From Chrysemys picta bellii (lineage: Eukaryota > Chordata > Testudines > Emydidae): a stretch of 64,000 nucleotides of DNA. The DNA lies in the NCBI RefSeq assembly GCF_011386835.1, contig NC_088796.1, positions 88,457,468 to 88,521,467 of the forward strand, written 5' to 3'. Below, piece by piece: positions 1 through 12,960 of this stretch. The translations under genes and the position numbers were made by a program. Positions within the stretch are counted from its first letter, which is position 1, and the number at the start of each line of letters is the position of its first letter. The notes beneath the pieces are model-generated. The model saw only the letters and a list, made by a program, of their open reading frames with translations, made no database searches and was not told the origin of the DNA.

Positions 1-117
1 GACTAACAAATGTATTTGGGCATAAGCTTTCGTGGGCTAGAACCCAATTCATCAGATGCATGAAGTTGAAAATACAGGAGCAGGTATAAATACATGAAAA
101 GATGGGAGCTGCCTTAC
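1..117 (-). mobile_element. Penelope-like element 3' end, partial (minus copy)
   Basis: Read on the minus strand, this stretch carries the module 'CCCACGAAAGCTTATGC', followed by a sequence close to 'AAATTTGTTAGTC'. The same module recurs at about 60423-60505 on the plus strand. I recall this as the terminal part of a very common turtle repeat whose upstream portion encodes a GIY-YIG-like endonuclease, which is why I assign it to Penelope-like elements. No coding part lies in this window, so the family name is from memory. The copy is cut by the window edge at position 1 and is fused at its other end to an opposite copy. Confidence 0.55.
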
Positions 118-201
118 CAAGTGTGTAAGGCAACTCCCATCTTTTCGTGTATTTATACCTGCTCCTGTATTTTCAACTCCATGCATCTGATGAAGTGGGT
201 T
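41..201. repeat. 77-bp-arm inverted repeat (hairpin)
   Basis: Positions 41-117 and 125-201 are reverse complements with about 4 mismatches in 77, separated by a loop of only 7 nt or so. The arms are the two opposed Penelope-like ends. On one strand the structure could form a long hairpin. Confidence 0.9.
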
Positions 202-210
202 TATATGAAA
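124..210 (+). mobile_element. Penelope-like element 3' end, partial (plus copy)
   Basis: This is the same terminal module as at 1-117 but on the plus strand. It ends abruptly after 'GATGAAGTGGGTTT', where the minus copy continues into the 'CCCACGAAAGC' part. The short ORF at 94-300 merely reads across the junction and is not a gene. Confidence 0.55.
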
Positions 211-2067
211 AATGGGGATAATGGTACTTCCCTACCTCTCACAGGGGTATTGAAAGGCAAAATATATTTAAGATTTTTAAGTGTTCAGATACTACAATAA
301 TGGGGGCTCTAATTACCTAAGAGAAGACAGATGGTATAGGAAACTATAGCAGCTGTTCAATATTTCTTTTTATCCTCACCTGAGTGTGCCTCTGCCGTTA
401 GTGTACATCATCAAAACTCTCCACTGACCATGAAATTATTCATTTCCTTATGTCTTCTGTAGGGTGCTCATCCCCATAACATCAAACATTAATGAGATTA
501 ACGCCACTGTGAGAAGAGAGTTCTTATCCCCATTTTACAGATGGGGAAACAGACAAAACAACTTGCCTGAGACAACACAGGCAATCAGCAGCAAAAATCA
601 GGATTAGAACTCCACACCTCCCTACTTTCAACTCTTTGCTCCTTCCTCTAGTAGACATTGCTTTAGGGTAGGTCTTCACTGCACAGTCATAACTAAACTG
701 TTTCTCTCAACTTGACTCTCATTCACACACACACAGCTCTATCATGAGTGTAGTGGTGCTTTAACCTCGAGCTAGCTGGCCCGTCAGGGGATACAGATCG
801 AAGATCAAGTGCTGCTGACACATGAGTTACTGCTTGCTGTGTGGATGCAGCTACAGGCCATTTGAAAGCTCACAGATCACTCGATGCCTTCCCAAAATTC
901 CCCTGTGGCCTTTTTTGTGTCTGTCTACCCATTCCAGACCAGAAATTACCTTCAGAAGATATAAAATGGCCTGCTTTGGTGTTTGATGCCAGGAGAAGAT
1001 AAAATCCCTGAAGAATATGTACTGCTGGGCAAAAGACCACAATTACCAGTCCAGTAACCCAATTAGAATGTTCCCATTCTATGAGGAGCTAGACTGGGTG
1101 CTGAGCAGCACTCCAAGCAGGGAGCCCATGTACAGACTATCTTAAAGATTGTTTAGAGAATTAGGTGCTATGTATATCCCAAAGATAGATAATTGACTGT
1201 CTCCAAAGTAGATTTATCAGTCACTATTATTACTTATATGGCAATGGCACCAGAAGGTCCAGATCAGGATTGGGGACCCCATTGCACTGGAATCTGTAAG
1301 ACATTAATGACATTCCCTGCCCCAAATCATTTAGAGCCTAAAGCCCCAATTTTGCTATTACTTTGCATTGACTTCAATGGGGCTCTGTGCAGAAATACTG
1401 ATAGAAGTACAGGTTCACAACTCTACTAGATAGCAACTATGGATTTTAGGTTGTTACAAGAGCAGCTCTGGAGTTTTGAGTTACCCCTCCATCATAGATA
1501 CTTTTAAAATCTTTTGTCACTATACAGGATTTGTTGTTCTAAAGCAGCCATTTTTTGAAACTTTTAATATCCCTCCACAGCACATACAACAGAAGTGCAA
1601 AGTGTACCTGACTGACAGCAAATTTTAACTTTGAAATGCTGATAATTTAGCTTATAGCTCAGAGTCTGTCTTATGCTATGACTTTTCACCTGTATTAGTT
1701 CTAGACTTTTCTTACTAACTCACCACAGAACCATATCTAGAATACCACAAAAGGGAGAAGTGAGAAAGGGGAAGTAGTATAGTTAGTTGATACAGTTCAG
1801 TTTTAAGTTAAAAAAAAAAATGCTGCACAACTGAATCATCCTGTTTATTTCAACACTTCACAGTGGTGCTAAAGAGAAAGGATAGGTGCTTATAGATAAG
1901 GATACCTACAGTTGAGATGAAATGGATTCATTGTGACGTGAAATGACAACTATGTAAGATACCTGCAGTGCAGTACAGAGATCCAACAGGGATGAGTCAG
2001 TTGAACTTATAAAAGACTGCTTCATGGTGTATTATGCTTAAAGATTAACTCTGTTTTGGTCAACTAA
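206..2067. other. DAPK1 intron, mostly unassigned
   Basis: Non-coding intronic sequence. Apart from the MIR relic there is a short CA run near 724-734 and an A10 run near 1810. About 1260-1400 carries diverged 'gacttcaatgggg' palindromic-repeat language shared with other spots in the window. No splice-flanked kinase exon was recognised. Confidence 0.5.
500..660 (-). repeat. MIR/CORE-SINE relic
   Basis: The segment contains 'CCCCATTTTACAGATGGGGAAAC', here described by its parts 'CCCCATTTTACAG' and 'ATGGGGAAAC', followed by a degenerate 'ACTTGCC...ACACAGGCAATCAGCAG' and 'GGATTAGAACTC'. These are the hallmark blocks of an amniote MIR/CORE-SINE read on the minus strand. The copy is old and incomplete. 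Confidence 0.65.
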
Positions 2068-2322
2068 GGCCTTGTCTACACTAAAAAGTTAAGTAGACCC
2101 AGTTACATTGCTCAGGAATATGAAAAATCCCATCGGTTAAGCCAGCCTAGCCCCTGGTGTAGACACCACTAAGAATTCTTCCGTTGACCTAGCTACTGCC
2201 TCTAGGGAAGGTGGAGCACCTGTGATGACGGGAGAACCCCTTCCTGTCGGCATAGGCAGTGTCTACACTGAAGCGCTACAGCGGCGCAGCTGCAGCTATA
2301 GCATTTCAAATGTAGATAAGCT
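2068..2322. mobile_element. DNA-transposon MITE ('CTTGTCTACACT' family)
   Basis: It begins GGCCTTGTCTACACTA and ends with an imperfect inverse, ...AAATGTAGATAAGC. An internal copy of 'GTGTCTACACTGAAG' lies near the right end. Related elements sit at 18729-18973, 20869-21378, 25536-25811 and 59559-59712. It is non-coding and probably moved by a PIF/Harbinger- or hAT-type transposase. No confident TSD was found, so the superfamily is open. Confidence 0.55.
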
Positions 2323-5217
2323 TAGTAAAATGGATAACAGAGTTATAATTAACATAATAAAAAGACACAGGCTTCTCTAAAGGCAGTTATAAAAAAAAAC
2401 AAAAACAGATCTTAAGCATCCATGCAGATACTAGAGGACTCTTAAAAAAACCCAAACAATATGGCTCATTTCTCTAAGTGTATTTCCTTTTCAGATCTAC
2501 CTATCGAGTTTACCACCATAGAATCTAAGCTCCTTTTTTCTCTCCATATGACCTGTGGAAATAAAGTACCAAATTTCAGTAGTTTAGCCATGCTAAATGG
2601 TCAAACTTGAACTCAAAATTAGAATCCCCCTGATCCAAGAAGAGTGGTAAGGGCTCAAAACCTACAGGTGGAACCCAGCACTTGGGGAGCCCACATAGAC
2701 TGTATATGAATATTAAGTAAGGGCAAAACAGAATCAAGAGAAAGCACACACAGAAAGACAATTAAACGTAATGGTAGCAAAAAGAATGGAACATTATTCT
2801 ATATACAATGTGTTTTCAATGTGTGGCTTCTCATTGTACAGTCCTTCTCAAGTACTATTTCTTTCACATGCCTCAAGTTAACATTAATATGGAAGTTTGC
2901 TTAAAGATGTATAATTTAGACCTGCAATTACTGAAGAAGAGTCCTGTTACAGCAGTAAGTCTGTATAGTAAAATGATGGGTAGCATTTCTTACATCTTCT
3001 ATGCTCTGACAGGGATCCTGATATACTGTACACTTTTGAGCACCTCCAGGCCTCAATTAGCCAGTGTAAATATTCAATTACATACAACAAAGAACAGGCA
3101 AAATGCACAATACTCAAACTGGATGTGATCAGCATAAACCATCTACAGATGTATAAGGTGGATGGAATTGTGAAGATAGTGATCAGAAGCAGGAAGACCT
3201 CAATGCAGATATGCTTTCACTACTTGTCAAATTTTCAGTATGTATTCATCCATTTAAAAGTTAGCAATACTTTCCTACAGATATACAGAGCATGAATAAA
3301 TGGATGGCTGTTTTTTGAGTACAAGCTACTTGACAACAAGAAAAAAATAGTCAGGAATCAAAACGCTGCTCACGTTTTCTAGCATTCAATCAATGCTAGA
3401 AAAAAAAAATCTCTTATTTTTCTGAGGACCAATCAAGCACATGCGAATCACTAAAAAACTATTTGGGGAAAACAAACAGGAAGCTACTTTAAGGAAATCA
3501 CTAGTTTTTGCTTCTCAGCGGCTAGTACAATTATTCAGTGTAATAATTTTCTGAGCATAAGCCACTCCAGCTGGACATGAAAGAGGAAGATAACATTTGT
3601 GGTGTATCCAAGAAGAGGTCTTTCACCATAAACACAAGATATCTTGTCAAAAAATTCTATTATATTTGTGCCATGCCCAGGCACTTCTAAGTACGGAAAA
3701 ATCAGATTATTTTTATGTTTTAAGATACAAAAGTGACATTAATTTAAACTGAATTAGCTCTAGTGGATGCACTTCATCATTTTGGGAACTGTACTGGAAG
3801 CCTTAGAATTTGATTTTTATACTTGAGACCATGGCAGTAAATGGATTATCTAAAATGAAAAATAATCCTTCTGTGGTTGAGTTAATGGACTCATAGAAAG
3901 CAAAATAGTACAGAGACTTTTTCTCCTGTCTCATCCACGTCAGGATTACTTCCTTCCTGCATTCTGTGTAAGAAGAAAAACTGAAAAGAATGTAGAGTCA
4001 AGCACTCAAAAGATAGGAAATACCAAATATTAAGGTTGCCCATGTGTAACCCTAATTCAGCTCTGTGCATTTTTATACAATCTTTAATTACATAACTACC
4101 TGTAATTGTTATATTTAGTCTTTCCTTCCCATGCTCTTAAAAAAAGGGTAGTGTGTGGACTCTGTGTGCTACTTTATGACACAAGTATTTCTGCCAGGAA
4201 GATTTATATTATTGGTGGGGTTGCATTAGAGACCAGCCTTCTGAATCTTGTAAAAAAGATATTAAAATTGCTGCTTTATTAAATCCAGATACTAGATGCC
4301 AGGCTGGATTCTCATCTCTGTGAAGTTAGACCCCCCCAGTTCAAAAATCTCCTTTAAATACCCTCCCCCCCCCAAAATATGCAAAGATCTTTTCTGCCCT
4401 GTAGTCCTAAGAGAAAACCTCTTAACAATGCAATTACTGTGAAACCTCTAAGAGAACAGTGAACTGATCTTTAGAGGCATCCCAGAAGTAAAAAGATATG
4501 CATTACTTTTACTTATTATGCTTTTCTCCACTAAAGATCTAGTGTAATTTTCTTAACAGCATCTCATTTTGCCTGTTAAATGCAACAATGCTCCTTCATA
4601 ATAGTAAAAAGATAAAAAAATCAAATGACTAACCATTATGTAAAGATAAGTGAATTTGCCCATCATTGTTTCATCTACATATCTAAGACAATTAACATTG
4701 CTGGAAACAGTAATTTAAATATTGATACAGTAATTCACTGTAATGTGTCCTTTTACCCTAATGGTCCAAAGTTTATAGTCGCAGTGTGATCACCTTGTGT
4801 AGCGAGGTAACAGCAGTCCACCAGCTCTCAGAGAAAACAGCTCTGGCATCATCAGTTTCATAAAACTAAAAATATTGAACAGTCTATTACTAACTATTTG
4901 TTAAACACCAAAATGAACTTGGCACTCCACAAAATGCACATTTCATGACAGTTCCTGCCCAAAGAGATCTTATAATCCAGGTGCTGACAAAGACGAGACA
5001 TATCATGAGACCAAGAGGAAGGAGTCACTTTAGGTTAAAAATATTTGAGACACTCCCCCCTCCCCCCCATCTCCACCTTTTATAGTTTGTGAGTCTCGTA
5101 GACCAAATGGGGCTTTAGGAAAGTTGTGAATGAGGAGGGTGGTGCACTTTCACACAAGAGGCTACATGGATGAGGAAAGAAGAAAGTAATGGAGAGTAGG
5201 AAAAGAATGGTATGTGT

Positions 5218-5247
5218 AGATATATATATATATAGATATAGATATAG
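5218..5247. repeat. TA/GATA microsatellite
   Basis: An uninterrupted TA run is followed by GATATA units. The ORF on the opposite strand shows it as a low-complexity IYIY stretch. Confidence 0.85.
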
Positions 5248-6360
5248 CTGGTAAAGTACAAAAGGAGGGGACAAATGTGAAGAGAGAAGACAAAAACGTA
5301 GGAATTGTGCACGACTTTTGAATGCACATACGAGCAGTTTAAACTTGATACATTGGGCAAGGGGAAATCAGTGCAGTAATGTGGTCTGAAACCATCAAGA
5401 AAGATCACTTTGGCTGGATTGGAGAGGAGTGCTATGTATATCAAGGAAGCCTGAGAGGTCATCATAATTGTCTCAAAATGGAAGATGACAAGAGTCCTCT
5501 GTCCACCCATATTAGGAGTCTCCAGGCCATACATCATTTGGTCACTGGTTTAGTTTTTGGGGTGTACTATGACAGTTTCTTATACTCACCCTGTTATGTC
5601 ATGCTTTTTCCACAGGAAACAAATCAGGGTCGGTCAGTGTCAGGGGAGGATAACAGGAAATCTAATATACTAAAGTGTCTCAGCAAAAGATGTCAAATTT
5701 GGTTAGAAACTGGGTTTGGCATTTACAATGACTACAAGTGCTCCTTGTGCAAGCATGGAACACAGAGGAGCTGCAGCCCTTATGGATAAGGCAAGTAGCA
5801 GCACTTCAGGCAGCACCAGTCACTCACAGCTCCATTCCATTTACCTCCATCATGATGGTTAGAAAATGGCATTCTTCCTCCCCCAATAAATGGTTGAATT
5901 AAATTCTTATTTTAAAAAGTATGAAAATTCAGAAAATCTCAGTAACTCTGAATTACGATTATAATAAAATGGGACGAAGATGCCACATTTCTGTTATAAG
6001 AAATGCTACGTCTGAGGTGGGATTCAGTGCAATACTAACAATGCCTTGTGTTACAGAAAGTGGAAACAAACACTGTGAAATGTAATTTACCTCCTAGTAG
6101 AGACAGAGGGCAGCTGTGTTTGAAAGTGTGCTATATGGTTATAGTTAATCCTTGTTAACTATATAAAAATTGGTAGTTGGTCCAGAGGCGGAAGCTACAT
6201 TTAACTCATCCTATGAAACTGACTTATTACAGTAGAATCCAAAATGCTATATAAAACATAAACCAACTATGGGTGGGGAGAAGGATATAAACAAGCAGAG
6301 TAATGGAGACAATTAACATGAATCTTATAAGGTCCACTTCAGTTCTCTCCCCTTCTCGTA

Positions 6361-6375
6361 CCCCCCCCCCCCCCC
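6361..6375. repeat. C15 homopolymer
   Basis: Fifteen consecutive C residues. Its length may be uncertain in the assembly. Confidence 0.85.
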
Positions 6376-7271
6376 ATCTTGTTAGCTGCATTTTTTGCAG
6401 TAATTATATAAATGAGTACGCACGCACATATATACTCAACACCCAGCTGCACCTTTACTTGGCCATTAATGGCTGGCTAAGTTACTTGTAAGCATCTCAG
6501 TACAGTGGGTCTCAAGGAGGAGTATTAAGGATGAAAAGGTAATGGCCTTACAGACAGGCTTAACTACATTTCACATAGTCAGCATCCCTTATACTCTGCT
6601 CTTGGGGTATTTGGGTTTAAGATTAAGCAAGAGGTGGTAGTAGTGCAACCTTTGTTGAACACCACTACATTTGGGCTCTGCCAGAGGAGCGTGTGTGTGT
6701 TGAAAAGAGAAAGGAGAGACTAACACTGGTTTAACCCCCCACCCTGCCTCCAATTACCTTTATTCTTCCTCGATGTAAAAAGAAGAAGGGGAAAACAAGA
6801 CCTTGGCGGCTGAGCTGTACAGTAGCCAAGGCCTTTAATCCTATCAAATTCTCCCTCCACACCCATTGTTTTTGCTACAGCTCTTAAAAAATTAAATTAC
6901 AAATTCAGTAAAGAAGAGTTTATGGAGTTGAACTGCCTGAATAACTGACCACTTATTTCAGTGATCTGCTGAGGAGTTGCTCCCAAAAGGAAATCAGACA
7001 ATAAGAAGAGGACTCTGCGTTACTTAATCTGACAGGGATGGACGTCTCAATCTTTTCCCAAAAATTAAACAAGAAACACACTATGTAAATCTGGCATTAA
7101 TGGCCTGAACACTCTCAGATTCCATTGAATTCATTTCCAAAAGTCAGAAGGGAGGTGGGCTTTACAATACACGTAACTTAAGCAAGGACATTCCAAGATC
7201 AGGATGTGTAGAGTTAGCCTTATCTTCCTTCTGTTGTGCCTGTTAATTCACACTATGAAATGTAGGTATAT

Positions 7272-7286
7272 GGGGGGGGGGGGGGG
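7272..7286. repeat. G15 homopolymer
   Basis: Fifteen consecutive G residues after 'TATAT'. It is a possible intermolecular G-quadruplex former and a place where length calls are unreliable. Confidence 0.85.
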
Positions 7287-8293
7287 AAGAAAAATTTACC
7301 CGCTGCACAGGCAATAGCATGTATTTTGTTTAAATGCAGAAATATTGATAACTGAAATTCTCCACCCCAAACTGACAGTTTCAAATCCATTTAAAAGAAG
7401 TTATACCTAACTATTAAATAATTGCCACCCAACATAAAAAGAAATATAAAGAGTTCATTAATATGAAATTAATAATTTAGTTTAGCAGCTTGCATTCTAA
7501 TTTTCTCTGAGACGAGATTTGAAATGACAGTCAGAACACCTCTTCCCTCTTCCCCACCCCCACGAAAAACTGGGAGGACAAACAAGGCCTAACCCCCATA
7601 GCTACAGCAGTACTAACAGGTGCCACCACAATACAGCTTTAAACTCAGCAGGGGCTGCTTGGTGGTAAAAATAGTCTGTTGTCACTGTGGATATTCAATC
7701 AATACTCTAGGAAAAATCATTGGCTCACCATTTATTTATTTAATTAATAAGCCTGCCACAAGCTAGCAACAGTTAATGATCTTTCTTGCTATAATTTATT
7801 CTCCACAATGTTAATAATCCTTAAATGTGTCACACTTGAAGAATGCCACTTATAGTAATGAATGGATTTGCATAGTGCCAATCTCTTTTGTAAACCAACT
7901 GAAAAACAAACCCTCGCTCACTGGGGCTTGTGCCTGGCACAGGTATCCAAACACACAACTTTACACAACAAATTATTTCAATCTGCCTTCCACAGCAGAA
8001 AAAAGAATTCTTGATTTGACTTACATGGATGCTACTAATATGCAGCTCAAAATGTAATTAGATCCTCAGCAATTTCCATAGCTTTGCGCCTCATTCATTG
8101 CAACAAAGAACGCAAGCTGTAATGTATGTGGAATCTGCTCCAATAAGTCTTTGACTTAACATATATTTTTAAAGATAGGTATGAAAAAACTCCTTATCCA
8201 TAAATGGAAAGTAGGATCACTGCTGATCCTACACCAGCCAGTGTACCTAAAGCCTTTGAAGGGAGAAATGCACCCCAGCTTCTCCATTTACAA

Positions 8294-8344
8294 ACATGTG
8301 TGTATGCACATGCGCATGCGCGCGCACACACACACACACACACA
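8294..8344. repeat. Alternating purine-pyrimidine tract ending in (CA)n
   Basis: Fifty-one consecutive bases alternate purine and pyrimidine without a break. They run through a TG/TA part, a GCGC-rich centre (about 8311-8325) and a (CA) run. This is the composition expected of left-handed Z-DNA. Confidence 0.85.
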
Positions 8345-10503
8345 GAATGATACCCTGCTTATATATTTATTATTGCCCATTAATTCTTCCCTCCCCCCAC
8401 ATACTGAAGGGTTTTCTAAACAACATGGCCAATACTTTTCAGCGATGGTTGCCATCATCTTCCCCTCACTCTGGGCTCACTCTCCTCTTTCTCCTTGTTG
8501 ATTGTCCTAGGTTTATGTGAGCTGAAATGTTAATTCTCCTAGTTTTATGTGAGCTGAAAAATCTGCACACCTTGATTTTCCAGGTCATTAATATATACAG
8601 GGTGTCTATTAGTATACGACAAGACTGAATAGTCAGACAAGATGCAGGGGTCCATAGTACCAAGAGATGCTGCTTTTCATTTACCTCCCTCCTTTTGAAA
8701 CCATTTACTATTACTTGAGCCTTGTACTAGGTCCTTGTTTGCTTGTTTTTATTTTTTAAGTCCAGTGGAGCATTTCACAGCAGACACCATCTTTCCTCTC
8801 CTTATACTAAAGTATTTTAAGGGATATTGTATTGAAACTCCTCCAGGAATTTTATTGTGACCACAAAGGAAAACGAAGTAGATGCTAATCATTTACTGAG
8901 TTGCTGATCCAAAGTTTTTAAAAAGTGTCCTGTGGAGTAAAGACATGCTGTCCAGAGAGGTAAGTGTTGACCATGACATTCCCAGCAAGTGCAAGAGAAT
9001 GAGTGGGGTCTAATAGCTACTGGACCCTTAATAGACACTAGCTGCACACAGATCTCCTATCAAATGTAGTCTTTCAATAGACCATAATTTTTTTCAATAG
9101 ACCACATGACTTGTTAAAGAAATGATGACCAGGGGCTTAGCTAAAAATATACAGGATCTTTTCATGATCACATTCTACTAAACAATTAGGACAAATCGTG
9201 CTCTTTAAAATTAGCTAAAGACAGATGAAGGCCAAGGAATAAGATGTGTGCACTGGGATAGAGGGGAAAGGGGAACAGAGGGATTTATTTTCACTCTCAG
9301 ACACAAAATCCTTTGCCATCAGGAAAAATTATACTGTTGCTAGACCATTCTGGATAAAAAGGAATGTTTGTGTCACAAGGAAACTGGAATTCATGTAAAA
9401 TTAACATTACTTAAAAGTAAAAATTGTGTATGAATTGAACAAATATTTTACCAAAGCATAAAATATTTTTACAGAAAAAGTGGAGCTCTTGCATTCACTG
9501 CCACGGTTTTCATTTTACTGTATAGTGCATTGCTTAGTGCACTGGAGATAATAAATAGTTCTGATAAATATACAGTATGTTCTGTTAACCAAAGAAAAAT
9601 ATACTTATTGCAAACGGGAGTTCCTTTTAACGGAGACCCGCTGAAGGGATAGTTCTGATATAAGATTTTCTACTTGCCTCTTTTCCTGTAATAAATAGTT
9701 AGAGCAGAAAAACAAAACCAAAGGGATACGGAAAATTTGATTTTTTGAAACTAATTAAATTAAATAATAACTAGTCTGATAAGATAGAGCATACTTTGTG
9801 TACCTATTTTTTAAAATAAGGTTTTCTGCTCCCCTTCTGAGGCTTATAAATGTCTTTCCATCAGGGTAGAGTCGGTGGGCCCCAAGAGAAACACCAAACA
9901 TGCTGGTGCCCACGCTTTCCTTCCTCCCCACACACCTGCCTTGCCTGCAGTTTCAGATCTGCTGCTGCAACTATGAGTATAATGCTCTGTTGCAGAGGTT
10001 GGGGAACTCTAGGCATGAGTACTGTCACCATACCAGAACATGAGATGGGAAGTGCAAGTGACCATCAACATCATAGTGGAACTAGCTACACACAAGGGAT
10101 AGAGGTAGTTTTCTCTCCCTCTCATCTCTCCACTCTCTAGGTGTTACTTGCAACAACAACAGGCACAACATTTTCAGATATATGATCTTTCAAGTTGGGG
10201 CATGTCTCTTTAAAAGCACATAAATATGACTTTTTAGAAAAGAGGAAAGTCAAAATATAAGAACTTACAACATATTGTTGCCTGAAGGATTAACCAATTT
10301 TGTTAAATTTCCTTATTGCTACTAAAAAAGGGATTTATTTAGTTGTGCAATCATTCTTCTAGCTTTATCTAAGACAGAGGCAATGTGTGATTAAATATTT
10401 TAATCAATTATTGACCAGCAAATCTTTCTCACTGAGGTCAAGGAAAAACTGCAGTTAATGAATCACAAATGAAGGGCCACTGGTTTCCTACTCCTTGTCC
10501 TTT

Positions 10504-10703
10504 CATAGAATCATAGAAGATTAGGGTTGGAAGAGACCTCAGGAGGTCATCTAGTCCAACCCCCTGCTCAAAGCAGGACCAACACCAACTAAATCATCCC
10601 AGCCAGGGCTTTGTCAAGCCAGGCCTTAAAAACCTCTAAGGATGGAGATTCCACCACCTCCCTAGGTAAACCATTCCAGTGCTTCATCACCCTCCTAGTG
10701 AAT
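10504..10703 (-). mobile_element. CR1 LINE 3' end fragment
   Basis: It starts 'CATAGAATCATAGAAGATTA' and continues with 'GGGTTGGAAGAGACCTCAGG' and 'AGTCCAACCCCCTGCTC'. This is the reverse complement of the CR1 3' untranslated end, including its terminal ATTCTATG-type repeats. About 200 bp remain, with no RT coding sequence. A longer CR1 copy with the same end lies at 54620-55887. Confidence 0.85.
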
Positions 10704-12806
10704 TAGTGTTCAAAACAAACCTGAACTGCTATTATTGCTTCATACATGTGTCAAAACTCACTGTGCCATAGAACTTAATAAGCATCCAACTAATGTAAAA
10801 CAAAGCCTTCTGAAATTTTAATAGCGGGGGAAGGGGAAGAGAAAGAGAAAGGAAGAGGAATGTATCAGAACCCTATTGTGTAAGTGAATTTATCAAATAC
10901 ATAGTATGTAGAAGTCAGGGAGAAGAAAGAGGAGACATGATACATCAGTGGAACAAGTCTATACACACACACAGCTCTGGGCCACAGAAAACAAACTGAA
11001 CCAAACCGACTACTTCTATTAGCTGCATAAGCAATTAAAAGGAATATATGACCCCTTATAATTAAATAACCATTCAACTATATTTCTATTATAAACAACA
11101 TTGTCAGATCACTCCTCTTTCTGAAAACACTGAGGTCCAAATGTTCACAAACTCATGTGCCTAATCAAGCCAGTCATACACAACTCCCAATAGGTGTGTC
11201 AATCTCTACATAGGAGGTGGTACACTTTAACCTCATTTTTCAAACTCAAGTTTTTCATTCTTGAGCTCTGTGCCTAAGAAGATTTTTGTTTTGTTTTTAA
11301 AATGTTTGAACATAACCCAAGTAGCCGCTAGCCACTGGTGTGCTGATACCATTGCCTTACATGCTGGCCAATATTGTTTACTTGTACTTCTCCATCTGTC
11401 TGTTGTCTCTTGTTTTATACTTATATTGTGAGCTCCTTGGGGCAAATAGCATCTTTTTGTTCTGCTTTTGTACAGTGCCTAGCATAATGGGGTCCTGGCC
11501 TGTGCCTAGGGCCTCATGACACTACAGTAATACAAATATTAATAATGCGAGGGTCATGTTTCCCATCCCACTCAAAGAGGGAAGATCATTTAAAAATGGT
11601 TAAGCTTCCAATCAAAATTAGCCAGTCACTAGTGAGTTGTGAAGGCTATTTGACTTTTTTAAAAATCTTAAAAAGACTTTAAATATTTGCCAGTGAACCT
11701 GCCCAATAGAAAAATTTCTCCTTGTTTCAGTTAGCAATGACACCTTTGGTATAAACATGCCATTTTATTACTCTTGATAACTTTATAATTACCAGATTGA
11801 TTTTTTTCAAACATAGCTTGATGTTTAGTCCTTGTTAAGCTCTATGAAACAAGCCATGCTCGAGGATTTTAGTATCATGGGTGTAATAATGCAACTATAT
11901 TCTATTCACCCAACACAAAACATGGCAGCGCCTTTTCCCCCTCCAAAGTAAACAAGGTAGATTAACATGGATACAACATTCTAGCAAGGATCTATAGTTT
12001 ATGCTCTTCACCAGCTAAAGAACTTCCTTGCTTGAGCATGGCAGGTGAATAGGGTACATGACTGCTATGTAGCAACTCATGAGGGAAAAGAACTTAGCCC
12101 AATGGTTTTTAACCCTTTCTTCATTTGCGGCTTTCATAAGCCGTGTAAAGATATAGTCTTGCATAAGTGAACTGTTTCAGTAATTTACATAACTATCATC
12201 AGGTCCAATTCCACTCCTACTATTTTCCAATAAGGTTATTATAATGCAATACAAATGTAGCTTTTGGTCAGTTTTAATTGTATGTCAGTATATTGAAAAA
12301 AGCAATTTAAGAGGTTTAACTTGTGAAGTTAAAAATAAATACTGTAAAGTAAATACATCCAATAATTGGTAAGAGTAATGTTTAACCTTTATTAATACAG
12401 TTTTGGGGTAGCTCACATGAAACAGAAATAAGATTTACACATATACAACAAAAAACAACATGAAATATCAGACTACCTACACTGTTAACATTCTATAGTT
12501 ATTTCCTCAAAAAACGTTTCTAACATATTGAAATACCATCCGTTGTCTTTAAGACATGTACCATCTTGGTGTAAAAAAGAGAAAACATCCTGCTTATCTG
12601 TTCCATCAATTTCAAAGAGCTTTGGATCTGGCCCTTAGTAAATATGTGATGAAAAAATTAAAAAAAAGCAGTACATGCTGTATTATAACCTTGTATGAGA
12701 CGTTCTGTCTTCTAGATACCATTCAGATAATGAATTTAAAGTATGTAATATTTGTCATTCTTACAAAGTTATGGGTGTAGAAAAAAATGTATATTAGGGA
12801 AATGGA
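10704..12806. other. DAPK1 intron, L2-like tail included
   Basis: Non-coding. A purine-rich tract lies at about 10826-10861. At 12104 'CAATGGTTTTTAACCC' could be an eroded hAT terminus, but no partner end or TSD was found. Confidence 0.4.
11389..11542 (+). repeat. L2-like LINE/SINE 3' tail
   Basis: The block 'TTGTGAGCTCCTTGGGGCA', then 'GTACAGTGCCTAGCA' and 'AATGGGGTCCTGG', ending in 'AATACAAATATTAATAAT', is typical of old amniote L2/MIR-type tails. A shorter relative is at 48130-48200. The exact family is uncertain. Confidence 0.5.
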
Positions 12807-12960
12807 CCCCAAATCTGCAAACACTTACACCCACACTTCATTTTACTACTTTGAATAGTCCCAAAATTAAAAGCACTATGTAACAGCTAGGCACTATTAT
12901 TACTACTACTCAAAGTAGTAAAATGAAGCATGTGTGTAGGTGTTTGCAGGATCAGGGCTA
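12807..12960. mobile_element. Palindromic MITE
   Basis: About 53 nt at 12807-12859 ('CTGCAAACACTTACAC...TTTTACTACTTTGA') are the near-perfect reverse complement of 12908-12960 ('TCAAAGTAGTAAAATGAAGC...GTGTTTGCAGGAT'), with a spacer of about 48 nt. Similar 'gcaaacact...caatggga' palindromes recur through the window (33885-34003, 36748-36880, 40678-40807). Confidence 0.75.

Larger units (their letters stand above)
2323..10504. other. DAPK1 intron with simple repeats
   Basis: A long AT-rich non-coding stretch. It holds homopolymer runs (C15 at 6361-6375, G15 at 7272-7286), a TA/GATA run at 5218-5247 and an alternating purine-pyrimidine tract at 8294-8344. A small imperfect tandem duplication of about 32 bp lies at roughly 8505-8562, repeating 'TTTATGTGAGCTGAAA'. 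ORFs here (for example 5379-5789 plus, 5115-5537 minus) resemble no known protein and lack exon structure. Confidence 0.55.

Noticed and set aside
5115..5789. Opposed ORFs of 136 and 140 codons
   Set aside because: They overlap antisense, one contains an IYIY tract from the TA repeat, and neither resembles a known protein.
12104..12180. Possible hAT terminus 'CAATGGTTTTTAACC'
   Set aside because: No opposing end and no TSD could be found.
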